Source of the DNA: Methanoregula sp.
GTDB taxonomy: Archaea > Halobacteriota > Methanomicrobia > Methanomicrobiales > Methanospirillaceae
Direction: 5' to 3'
Assembly: GCA_013331015.1 (NCBI GenBank)
Contig: DUHF01000106.1
Span: forward strand, 1-7,303
Length of the DNA stretch: 7,303 nt
The notes beneath the pieces were generated by a model that made no database searches, had not been told where the DNA came from, and was given only the letters and a program-made list of their open reading frames with translations. How positions within the stretch are numbered: the first letter of the stretch is position 1; every line of letters begins with the position of its first letter. A program made the position numbers and the translations under genes. Below, in pieces: positions 1 to 5,840 of this stretch.

Positions 1-572
1 CGTTCGTTCCTTTTTTAAAGGATTTGTGGTGCCGGATCTTCGGGGCAATGGTCGCGAGATCAACCGCATCCACCGAATCAACGATGATGACCGCGTGGGG
101 GACACCGGTATTTACCGCATGGACTTCGTATCCGGCGATCTTCTCCTTGTACTCGCCCTTTCCGGTTGCCGGGATCTCGCTGCGGTCAAACTGCGGGGCG
201 GTCAGGGTGATGGTGGCAAGGAAGTCGTCGTCCGTGTAACCCATTGACATCCCTATCTCACCGGCAGGGGTCTCAACCGTGCAGGACTCTTTGGCATATC
301 CTGAATCGTACGCGAACCTGGCAAGGCAGCGGATCCCGTTCCCGCACATCTCGGCCTCGCTCTCGTCCGGCTGGAAAAAGCGCATCCGGAGATCGCATTT
401 TTGCGATTTCATCACGTAGATGACCCCCTCCGCCCCGATCCCGAACCGCCGGTCGCAGTAGATCGCTGCAAACTGTGCCTTCATGTCATCGGGAATGACG
501 ATATGATCCCATTCATCGATTACGATAAAGTCATTGCCGTTCTCGTATAGTTTTGCAAATGGGATTTCCATA
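1..572 (-). CDS. dapF: Diaminopimelate epimerase, C-terminus outside window
   Basis: Cytoplasmic, cofactor-independent epimerase converting LL- to meso-diaminopimelate, the substrate of LysA. I translated the minus strand from the ATG at 572-570; 190 residues are visible and the frame is still open at base 1. The family is usually about 270-290 residues, so roughly a third is missing. The N-terminus has the NGNDFIVID motif (11-19). EAEMCGNGIRC (72-82) holds the first catalytic cysteine, Cys76, with the substrate-binding CGNG turn. NTGVPH (154-159) is another family signature. The second catalytic cysteine of the family lies outside the window and cannot be checked. The start is supported by a GGAGGT site 7 nt upstream. 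The gene follows lysA in the same direction with a 223-bp gap, consistent with a lysine-biosynthesis neighbourhood. The call is secure; completeness of the gene is not known. Confidence 0.95.
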
Positions 573-579
573 TCCCAAA

Positions 580-585
580 CCTCCA
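580..585 (-). promoter_or_regulatory. Shine-Dalgarno site of dapF
   Basis: Read on the minus strand this is GGAGGT, ending 7 nt before the ATG at 572. It is a strong match to the archaeal anti-SD sequence and fixes the dapF start. Confidence 0.8.
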
Positions 586-618
586 GTGTTGCGTACAGTT
601 CAGGAGCGTTTTGCCATT

Positions 619-642
619 CCATAAAGGCATCGGTTTTTTTTT
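619..642 (-). promoter_or_regulatory. Putative dapF promoter (A-tract plus TATA-like box)
   Basis: On the minus strand a run of nine A (642 to 634) precedes CCTTTATGG (627-619), a weak TATA-like element. A start site about 25 nt downstream would fall near 598, giving a leader of roughly 25 nt that contains the GGAGGT site. This would let dapF be transcribed separately from lysA. The box is not a strong match to the archaeal consensus, so this is inference from position and composition. Confidence 0.4.
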
Positions 643-748
643 AGAAGCCACAACCGGGGCATGCGGGAAAGAGACGTTTCCGGAACGCCGATCTCACCAC
701 GGGGGGGCAAGAGCCGGGTCGCAGGTTGGGTTTGTAACACTCGTGCAC

Positions 749-768
749 AAAAAAGAGATCCGATGGAT
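749..768 (-). terminator. Putative lysA terminator
   Basis: On the minus strand, 27 nt after the lysA stop, a short hairpin ATCC-ATC-GGAT (768-758) is followed by CTC and a run of six T (754-749). Archaeal termination relies mainly on U-tracts, so the T-run is the stronger part; a 4-bp stem is weak by itself. Confidence 0.45.
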
Positions 769-795
769 TTTACCATAACCTGAATTGTGTTTTGC

Positions 796-2136
796 TTATT
801 GGGGGAGGATGGCAGAGGGTGTTTTCTTCCGGGCAAAACCAGAGAAGTCCGACCCTTCATAGTCCAGGGTGGCAAAATAATCATTTATCGTCTCAGCTCT
901 CCTGATGAGTTTGAACGTTCCTCCGGCCTGCATCAGGAACTCGGCTGACCGGAGCTTACCGTTGTAGTTGAACCCCATCGCGTGGCCGTGCGCCCCGGTG
1001 TTGTGAATGACCAGGATGTCATTGTTTTCAATTTTGGGAAGCGGCCGCTTTACGGCAAACTTATCATTGTTCTCGCACAAACTGCCCGTCACATCATACA
1101 CATGATCCAGGGGAAGATTTTCTTTTCCCAGTACGGTAATGTGATGATAGGCGCCATAGAGTGCGGGGCGCATGAGGTTTGCCATGCATGCATCCAGCCC
1201 AACGTAATCCCTGTGTTTTTTCGTGACATGGCGCACGCGTGACACCAGGTACCCGTACGGGCCGGTCACTGCCCTGCCGCTTTCCATGACAATGCGTATC
1301 GGTGCAAGACCATTTTCCACGATGATCTCGTTATACACCTCGTGCACTTTGCGTGCATAGTCTTCGATGTTTACCTGATGATCGGCCGGTGCATAGGGAA
1401 TACCGATCCCTCCGCCGAGGTTGATGAACTCCAGCCGGATGCCGGTCTTTTTATGGATCTCAACGGCAAGGCTGAACAGGAGACGGGCGGCATCGGCAAG
1501 GATCTCCTCCTCGCGCTGGTTGGAGACTATCATGGCATGCAGCCCAAACCGTTTCGCGCCCTTCTGCCGGGCGATCTCGTACGCTTTGAGGATCTGGTCG
1601 TGCGTAAGCCCGTACTTCGCTTCGCCCGGGTTCCCGATAATCGGGTTACCGTGACTGTATTCATCCCCGGGGTTGTACCGGAAACAGACAAGATCGGGGA
1701 TCCCTGCTGCCTTTTCCAGGAAGTCGATATGGGTGATATCATCGAGATTGATGACCGCCCCCAGTTTTTTCGCCTGCACGAACTCCTCCGCCGGGGTGTC
1801 GTTGGAGGTGAACATGATATCCTCCCCCTGTATCCCGACCGCATCCGCAAGAAGAAGCTCAGGAAGCGAGCTGCAGTCCGCACCCATGCCCTCTTCTTTG
1901 AGGACGCGAAGGATGTACGGGTTTGGGAGGGCTTTGACGGCAAAAAAATTCTTAAACCCCCCTGCTTTACCATCCGGACCCGTTACCCACGAGAATGCCT
2001 TGTAAAGCCGGCGTGCTCCAGCACGGATTGCTTCTTCATCATAGATATGGAACGGTGTCGGGTATCTCGTTTCAAGCTCCTCAATCCGGGTTCTGGAAAA
2101 AGGAACGGGTATTGTATCAGCGGTGTCTCCCTGCAT
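796..2136 (-). CDS. lysA: Diaminopimelate decarboxylase
   Basis: PLP enzyme of the alanine racemase-like fold III group; it decarboxylates meso-diaminopimelate to L-lysine in the cytoplasm. The protein has 446 residues from the ATG at 2136. The N-terminal barrel carries FFAVKALPNP (64-73) with Lys68 as the expected PLP Schiff-base lysine. INLGGGIGIPY (238-248) is the phosphate-binding glycine loop. The C-terminal domain has SLCENNDKF (352-360), with Cys354 and Glu355 matching the CE pair contributed across the dimer interface, and Tyr327 in a MRPALYGAYHHI block. Two motifs deviate from the common form: GLHAMIVSN (198-206) where many LysA proteins have HIGS, and GSLCEN instead of GPxCES. This suggests a distinct LysA clade rather than another enzyme. 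An in-frame TTG at 2157 would add seven residues, but it overlaps the AT-rich promoter; the ATG sits about 26 nt below that box, so a leaderless message is likely. Related decarboxylases (carboxynorspermidine, arginine) fit less well given dapF next door. Confidence 0.93.
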   Translation of the reverse strand: MQGDTADTIPVPFSRTRIEELETRYPTPFHIYDEEAIRAGARRLYKAFSWVTGPDGKAGGFKNFFAVKALPNPYILRVLKEEGMGADCSSLPELLLADAVGIQGEDIMFTSNDTPAEEFVQAKKLGAVINLDDITHIDFLEKAAGIPDLVCFRYNPGDEYSHGNPIIGNPGEAKYGLTHDQILKAYEIARQKGAKRFGLHAMIVSNQREEEILADAARLLFSLAVEIHKKTGIRLEFINLGGGIGIPYAPADHQVNIEDYARKVHEVYNEIIVENGLAPIRIVMESGRAVTGPYGYLVSRVRHVTKKHRDYVGLDACMANLMRPALYGAYHHITVLGKENLPLDHVYDVTGSLCENNDKFAVKRPLPKIENNDILVIHNTGAHGHAMGFNYNGKLRSAEFLMQAGGTFKLIRRAETINDYFATLDYEGSDFSGFARKKTPSAILPQ

Positions 2137-2155
2137 GCGTAAATGTGGTCTCTTC

Positions 2156-2170
2156 AATAATTTATTTATT
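2156..2170 (-). promoter_or_regulatory. Putative lysA TATA box
   Basis: A 15-bp pure A/T block reads AATAAATAAATTATT on the minus strand. Its centre lies about 26 nt from the ATG at 2136, the normal archaeal TATA-to-start-site distance, so transcription would begin at or next to the start codon. No good Shine-Dalgarno site precedes the ATG, which agrees with a leaderless transcript. The block is nearly as AT-rich on the other strand, but no plus-strand gene follows. Confidence 0.6.
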
Positions 2171-2182
2171 GAGTGATATGAG

Positions 2183-2217
2183 ACTGCCCGTAAACGACGG
2201 GCCGGCCAACTGCCCGT
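2183..2217. repeat. Direct repeat with embedded inverted repeat upstream of lysA
   Basis: ACTGCCCGT occurs at 2183-2191 and again at 2209-2217, 26 bp apart. Between them, GCCCGT (2186-2191) and ACGGGC (2197-2202) form a 6-bp inverted repeat with a 5-nt loop, followed by the 8-bp palindrome GGCCGGCC (2200-2207). The same ACGGGC could pair with the second GCCCGT copy instead. This lies just upstream of the lysA TATA block, where an archaeal activator or repressor could bind; function is inference. Confidence 0.45.
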
Positions 2218-2244
2218 GGGACGGTCATAAAATGCACATTCTGT

Positions 2245-2275
2245 CAGTAATGCCAGTAATCCTGAATAAGTCAGG
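2245..2275. repeat. Short direct repeat and inverted repeat in the lysA upstream region
   Basis: CAGTAAT is repeated at 2245-2251 and 2254-2260 with a 9-bp period. It is followed immediately by CCTGA-ATAAG-TCAGG (2261-2275), a perfect 5-bp inverted repeat with a 5-nt centre. No protein-coding explanation is seen in this stretch. It may be an operator, or part of the 3' region of the isomerase transcript, which is read through here on the minus strand. Confidence 0.35.
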
Positions 2276-2308
2276 GGATTCGTGGCAATTGAATGCCGTT
2301 TTCCTATG

Positions 2309-2330
2309 AAAAAAACCTATTCAGAGGTTC
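2309..2330 (-). terminator. Terminator of the ribose-1,5-bisphosphate isomerase gene
   Basis: On the minus strand, a few nt after the stop at 2337, AACCT-CTGAAT-AGGTT (2329-2314) forms a 5-bp stem, extendable by a G-U pair. It runs directly into a seven-T tract (2315-2309). Hairpin plus U-tract close behind a stop codon is a good terminator candidate. Confidence 0.6.
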
Positions 2331-2336
2331 CGTACC

Positions 2337-3266
2337 TCACCGGAACGCCGCAATATCCCAGCCGAGATACTCGCGGATGATGATGTAGGCCATCTGCGGG
2401 GGGATCGCACCCTGTTCGGTGATGATCAGGTCGATGAACTCCGCGGGTGTGACATCGAACGCCGGGTTGCGCACTGTGACATGGGGAAGCGTCCGGGCAA
2501 TATCGTCCGGCAGCACCTCGCTTGCGGGCCGCTCCTCGATCTGGATCAGTTCGCCGATGACCGTCCGGGGGGCGAACTTGTAGGTCTCAGCGGCAACGAG
2601 CACATTCACCCGCGCCTCGGCAGCCGTATGGGCGACCTGCGAAGTGCCGATCTTGTTCACCACGGCGCCATTGACCGTGACCGCATCTGCACCCACAATG
2701 ACCAGGTCGACATCGTTGATGAACGAGCGCACCGCCGAGTCCACGATGAAGTTCGTTTTGATCCCGGCATCGTTCAGGGTCTTGATCGTGATATGCCCCT
2801 GGTTCCGGGGCCGGACTTCGGTTGCAAAGACCTCAATCTGCTTGCCGCTCCGGTGCGCCTCAATGATACACCCGAGGGCCACTTCCGAGTTGCAGTGGGT
2901 GAGGATCACATCCCCGTCCCGGATATGGCGGGCGCCGAACCCGGCTATCCTCTCAACCGCGTCCTCTGAAGATTTGATAAACTGATCGGCCCGCCCGGTA
3001 ATGGCTGCCCGCGCCTCTTCTGTGTCCATTGTCCCTTCAAGGCCTGCCATAACAATATGCACGGCGTTCGGGAGCGAAACCGCGGTTGGCCGGGTGGCAA
3101 CAAGCATCTCTGCTGCCATCTCCATCTCCTGCCGGAACGCGGCATACGACGGGGTTCTGAGGGTGCCGGCATGGTCCCGGAGCGCCCCGGCAGCAGCCCG
3201 GGCGATCCGGCCTGCACCCCGGATCTCCATTTTCTTTATCTTGTCTGCGGTTTCAGATACGATCAT
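2337..3266 (-). CDS. Ribose-1,5-bisphosphate isomerase (e2b2 family)
   Basis: Predicted to isomerise ribose 1,5-bisphosphate to ribulose 1,5-bisphosphate, between AMP phosphorylase and form III RuBisCO in the archaeal AMP/nucleoside degradation pathway. The protein has 309 residues from the ATG at 3266, about the usual family length. It is homologous to eIF2B alpha/beta/delta and methylthioribose-1-phosphate isomerase. The N-terminus has KIKKMEIRGAGRIARAAA (9-26), the RGAG substrate-binding segment. THCNSEVALG (123-132) holds Cys125 and VIVGADAVTVNGAVVNKIGT (189-208) holds Asp194, matching the catalytic Cys/Asp pair known for the family; EVRPRNQG (150-157) is another conserved block. The frame is open further upstream to 3386, but that would overlap the divergent gene and add 40 residues without family resemblance. 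No clear Shine-Dalgarno site is visible. A translation factor subunit is the main alternative; the retained Cys and Asp favour the enzyme. Confidence 0.9.
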   Translation of the reverse strand: MIVSETADKIKKMEIRGAGRIARAAAGALRDHAGTLRTPSYAAFRQEMEMAAEMLVATRPTAVSLPNAVHIVMAGLEGTMDTEEARAAITGRADQFIKSSEDAVERIAGFGARHIRDGDVILTHCNSEVALGCIIEAHRSGKQIEVFATEVRPRNQGHITIKTLNDAGIKTNFIVDSAVRSFINDVDLVIVGADAVTVNGAVVNKIGTSQVAHTAAEARVNVLVAAETYKFAPRTVIGELIQIEERPASEVLPDDIARTLPHVTVRNPAFDVTPAEFIDLIITEQGAIPPQMAYIIIREYLGWDIAAFR

Positions 3267-3297
3267 CGCAATCAGTGACTGAATGTGAACGCCAATC

Positions 3298-3308
3298 CTA
3301 AAATAAGG
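3298..3308. promoter_or_regulatory. Shared AT-rich element in the divergent promoter region
   Basis: CTAAAATAAGG is the only AT-rich block in the 59-bp space between the isomerase ATG (3266) and the HAD start (3326). On the minus strand it reads CCTTATTTTAG, a fair TATA box that would place the isomerase start site near 3277, about 11 nt before its ATG. On the plus strand it reads TAAAATAA, with a predicted start site close to 3326-3328, at the HAD start codon itself. One element may serve both genes, which would couple or oppose their transcription. Confidence 0.45.
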
Positions 3309-3316
3309 TTCTCCCG

Positions 3317-3324
3317 GGTGATCC
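3317..3324 (+). promoter_or_regulatory. Shine-Dalgarno-like site of the HAD gene
   Basis: GGTGATCC is an exact complement of the GGATCACC segment near the archaeal 16S 3' end. It ends one base before the GTG at 3326, with the GGTG core five bases from the start codon. It supports the GTG start, but it sits oddly with the TATA-like block predicting a start site near 3326; a message carrying this site needs a start further upstream. Confidence 0.5.
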
Positions 3325-3325
3325 T

Positions 3326-4183
3326 GTGTCCGTTGCCGTAGTCTTTGACAGTGCCGGAACACTCCTGAATACCTACCGGGTTGCAAAGGATATCTGCCAC
3401 AAGAAACTCCTGCCCGGTATCGAGACCACCACGCTCACGTACAGCTCCCCGGACCGCGTGCTCATCGTGCTGCCGGTCCATTCCAAGAACCTTATCGCAA
3501 CCCCGCCCGGAACGCTAATGTCAGATTACCTTGTCCGTAATGAGATTCACTTTGGGATCAGCTGTACGCGGAAGGTAACCACCGCGGAGGATATCGGGGA
3601 CATCCTCTACACCGACAAGCGCTGCCTTGTGGGTGACTTGCAGGAGTGCATCCGGAACGTCTGGAGTGTCTGTCGCGCAGAGGAGATGGTCACCCTCAAC
3701 AGCGGGGCCATCATCAATATGGCACAGGGAGGCATCGAGTTCACCATCACGGCCGGCGGCTGGCCGTTTGAGGGGGCAAAAGAGGCGATAAGCGCCCTCC
3801 ACCGGATGGGCGTGCCAACGTATATCGCATCGGGAGACCGGGTAACAAAACTCGAGAAGATGGCCGACCATCTCGGCATTCCCCGCGACCGGGTCTACGG
3901 TGTGGCAACACCGACCGTCAAGGCGCAGATTGTAAACGACCTCCGGCAGGAATATGACAAGGTACTGATGGTGGGAGACGGGATCAACGATCTCTGTGCC
4001 ATGCGAAATGCGGATATCGCGATCCTCACCATCCAGCAGCCCGGTGAGCGGCCCGAAGACCTGTACAAGGAAGCAGACCATGTTGTCAGGAACGTGAGCG
4101 AGGTGGTTGACATTGTGCGTGATCTCAATGCTTCTTCGCACATTTGCGATCGTGACGCCTGCGGTGCATCATATAAAAGGTAA
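3326..4183 (+). CDS. HAD-superfamily protein with P-type-ATPase-like catalytic motifs
   Basis: Soluble HAD-fold protein of 285 residues; substrate not known. Motif I is VVFDSAGTLL (5-14) with nucleophile Asp8; motif II is Ser169 in YIASGD (166-171); motif III is Lys199 in ATPTVKAQIV (194-203); motif IV is MVGDGINDLCAM (215-226) with Asp218 and Asp222. Motifs II-IV resemble the phosphorylation domain of P-type ATPases, but there are no membrane segments. Residues about 20-140 form a large insertion between motifs I and II, probably a cap domain. The residue two after the nucleophile is Ala10, where phosphatases have Asp and P-type ATPases Thr; phosphonatases carry an Ala there. The tail has HICDRDACG (273-280), a C-x4-C pair. 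The GTG start is chosen because motif I must lie near the N-terminus and a GGTGATCC site precedes it. It is encoded just before atwA and mmp3, hinting at a methanogenesis-linked role, which is inference only. Confidence 0.85.
   Translation: MSVAVVFDSAGTLLNTYRVAKDICHKKLLPGIETTTLTYSSPDRVLIVLPVHSKNLIATPPGTLMSDYLVRNEIHFGISCTRKVTTAEDIGDILYTDKRCLVGDLQECIRNVWSVCRAEEMVTLNSGAIINMAQGGIEFTITAGGWPFEGAKEAISALHRMGVPTYIASGDRVTKLEKMADHLGIPRDRVYGVATPTVKAQIVNDLRQEYDKVLMVGDGINDLCAMRNADIAILTIQQPGERPEDLYKEADHVVRNVSEVVDIVRDLNASSHICDRDACGASYKR
4171..4180 (+). promoter_or_regulatory. Putative atwA TATA box inside the 3' end of the HAD gene
   Basis: ATATAAAAGG is a good archaeal TATA-box match lying in the last codons of the upstream gene. 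A start site about 26 nt downstream falls near 4201, giving a leader of about 18 nt that includes AAGGGT (4209-4214) before the atwA ATG at 4219. It suggests atwA can be transcribed independently of the HAD gene. Confidence 0.6.
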
Positions 4184-4218
4184 TATGCGACTTCTGCTAC
4201 ATTAGATACAAGGGTATT

Positions 4219-5832
4219 ATGAAGGCTCCATTGATTACGGTAGAGAACCTCTGCATGGATTTTGATGGCGAGAAGGTCCTCAAGAAAATCTCTTTTGAGA
4301 TAGCCGAAGGCGAGATCCTCGGGATTATCGGCAGGAGCGGCGCGGGAAAGACCGTCCTGATGCACCTCATCCGGGGCGTGGAGCAGCCGCCAACCAGCGG
4401 AAAGATCATCTATCACATGGCAGCCTGTGGCGCCTGCGAGTATCTTGATGTTGTCAGTTCTGTCGGGAAGGTATGCCCGCATTGCGGCGCAATGCTCGCA
4501 AAACTTGACGTGGACCTCTGGAACGAGAAGAACGAGGATCTCAAGCGCCGGGTCATGCGCCGGACTGCGATCATGTTCCAGCGCACCTTTGCCCTTTACG
4601 GAGACGACCGGGTCATCGAGAACGTCATCCATGCACTCGATGACATCAATTACCCGCCCGAGAATGCCATCAACCGGGCAGCAGACCTCATCGACCAGGT
4701 GAAACTCTCCCACCGTATGATGCATATCGCCCGGGACCTTTCGGGAGGGGAGAAGCAGCGGGTGGTGCTCGCCCGGCAGCTGGCCAAGGAGCCGGTCATG
4801 CTCTTTGCTGACGAACCCACCGGCACCCTCGACCCCGGTACGGCAAAGATCGTCCACGCCATGCTCACAAACGCCGCAAAGACGAACAACATGGGGATCG
4901 TTGTCACCTCCCACTTCTCGCAGGTGATTGAGGACGTCGCCGACCGCGCCATCCTCCTTGTCAATGGCAGCATCGCAAAGATCGGGACGCCCAGGGATGT
5001 TATCACAGAGTTCATGAAGGGCTACAATGACACCGAGACCTTCGAAGAGGCGGAACTCGGGGACAATATCGTTGTTGCCCGCGATCTCATCAAGCGCTAC
5101 ATCTCGGTGGATCGCGGGGTTGTCAGGGCCGTCAACGGCGTCTCGTTCGAGGTCTCAGCCAAGGAGATCTTCGGTATCATTGGGAAGAGCGGCGCGGGAA
5201 AGACCACCCTCTCAGGCATTATCGCGGGTCTGATTGAGCCGACAAGCGGCGAGATGAACGTACGGATCGGTGATGAGTGGATCGATATGACAAAGCCCGG
5301 TATCGACCAGCGGGGCAGGGCAACCGGCTATATCGGCCTTCTCCACCAAGAGTATGACCTCTTCCCCCACCGGACCGTGCTCGATAACCTCACGGATGCC
5401 ATAGGCCTTGAGTTCCCCAAGGAGCTTGCCATGCGAAAAGCCTTAGTCACGCTCCGTATGGCCGGGTTCACCGAGGAGAAGAGCAAGGAGATCCTTGAAC
5501 GGATGCCGGCCCAGCTCTCTGAAGGGGAACGCCACCGCGTTGCCCTTGCGCAGGTGCTCATCCGCGAGCCGCGGATCGTTATTCTTGACGAACCAACCGG
5601 AACCATGGACCCGATCACCAAGGTGGATGTCAAGCACTCCATCATGCATTCCCGGGAGGAGATGGACGAGACCTTTATCGTTGTTTCCCATGATATGGAG
5701 TTCGTGCGGGACATCTGCGACCGCATTGCGCTCATGCGGGGCGGCAAGATCGTCCAGATCGGCAAGACTGCTGATGTGCTTGCCATCCTCACCGAAGAAG
5801 AGCGAAAGGTGATGAGCCAGCCGACGGCATGA
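4219..5832 (+). CDS. atwA: Methyl-coenzyme M reductase activation component A2 (twin ABC ATPase)
   Basis: Cytoplasmic ATP-hydrolysing protein required for reductive activation of MCR (Ni(II) to Ni(I) in coenzyme F430). It is an ABC protein but not a transporter: no membrane segments and no permease gene nearby. It has 537 residues. Domain 1: Walker A GRSGAGKT (38-45), Q-loop Gln121, signature LSGGEKQ (174-180), Walker B with Glu199, switch His232. Between Walker A and Q-loop is an insertion with four cysteines (70, 73, 86, 89; CxxC-x12-CxxC), a likely zinc ribbon. Domain 2: Walker A GKSGAGKT (322-329), Q-loop Gln377, signature LSEGERH (433-439), Walker B with Glu458, switch His491. The second signature has Glu instead of the middle Gly, so the two ATP sites are probably unequal. 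Four-cysteine insertion plus twin ABC layout match the methanogen A2 family, and mmp3 follows closely. The HAD gene ends 35 bp upstream. Confidence 0.95.
   Translation: MKAPLITVENLCMDFDGEKVLKKISFEIAEGEILGIIGRSGAGKTVLMHLIRGVEQPPTSGKIIYHMAACGACEYLDVVSSVGKVCPHCGAMLAKLDVDLWNEKNEDLKRRVMRRTAIMFQRTFALYGDDRVIENVIHALDDINYPPENAINRAADLIDQVKLSHRMMHIARDLSGGEKQRVVLARQLAKEPVMLFADEPTGTLDPGTAKIVHAMLTNAAKTNNMGIVVTSHFSQVIEDVADRAILLVNGSIAKIGTPRDVITEFMKGYNDTETFEEAELGDNIVVARDLIKRYISVDRGVVRAVNGVSFEVSAKEIFGIIGKSGAGKTTLSGIIAGLIEPTSGEMNVRIGDEWIDMTKPGIDQRGRATGYIGLLHQEYDLFPHRTVLDNLTDAIGLEFPKELAMRKALVTLRMAGFTEEKSKEILERMPAQLSEGERHRVALAQVLIREPRIVILDEPTGTMDPITKVDVKHSIMHSREEMDETFIVVSHDMEFVRDICDRIALMRGGKIVQIGKTADVLAILTEEERKVMSQPTA
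4335..4353 (+). repeat. 19-nt repeat, copy 1 (Walker A of ABC domain 1)
   Basis: This 19-nt stretch is identical to 5187-5205, where it encodes the same SGAGKT core in ABC domain 2. Identity down to third codon positions suggests a duplication trace, local gene conversion, or simply shared codon preference in a constrained motif. Confidence 0.6.
5187..5205 (+). repeat. 19-nt repeat, copy 2 (Walker A of ABC domain 2)
   Basis: Exact copy of the stretch at 4335-4353, 852 bp apart (a multiple of three). Both copies are in the same reading frame and encode the phosphate-binding loop. Confidence 0.6.
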
Positions 5833-5835
5833 GGT
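5831..5835 (+). promoter_or_regulatory. Shine-Dalgarno site of mmp3
   Basis: GAGGT overlaps the atwA stop codon (TGA at 5830-5832) and lies five bases before the ATG at 5841. It favours 5841 over the ATG at 5829, which has only a distant AAGGTGAT (5806-5813) upstream. Placement across the stop codon fits translation coupled to atwA. Confidence 0.55.
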
Positions 5836-5840
5836 CCGGA

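Noticed and set aside
612..642. Plus-strand terminator (TGCC/GGCA followed by nine T)
   Set aside because: No plus-strand gene precedes it and the stem is only 4 bp; the A-tract/TATA reading for dapF on the minus strand explains it better.
600..884. Minus-strand open frame of 94 codons across the lysA 3' end and the lysA-dapF gap
   Set aside because: About a third lies within lysA in another frame, the remainder crosses the terminator U-tract and dapF promoter, and the protein has no recognisable family features.
1342..2142. Plus-strand open frame of 266 codons opposite lysA
   Set aside because: It is an antisense shadow of lysA, whose catalytic motifs are all intact. Such long shadows are common in GC-rich codon usage.
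2137..2157. Upstream TTG start for lysA adding seven residues
   Set aside because: It begins inside the AT-rich promoter block, while the ATG at 2136 fits a leaderless start.
2232..2309. Plus-strand 25-codon frame beginning ATG at 2232
   Set aside because: No Shine-Dalgarno site, no promoter of its own that I trust, and it covers the repeat region and terminator between two minus-strand genes.
3267..3386. N-terminal extension of the isomerase to an upstream start at 3386
   Set aside because: It would overlap the divergent HAD gene by about 60 bp and add 40 residues unlike the family. The ATG at 3266 gives the expected N-terminus.
3326..4183. Calling the HAD gene a metal-transporting P-type ATPase
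   Set aside because: No transmembrane segments and no actuator or metal-binding domain; only the phosphorylation-domain motifs are shared, and motif I is not DKTGT.
3895..4914. Minus-strand open frame of 339 codons opposite the HAD and atwA genes
   Set aside because: It crosses two well-supported plus-strand genes and their promoter, and its translation shows no family motifs.
4219..5832. Calling atwA an ABC transporter ATPase
   Set aside because: Twin ABC domains with a four-cysteine insertion match component A2, no permease gene is adjacent, and mmp3 follows.
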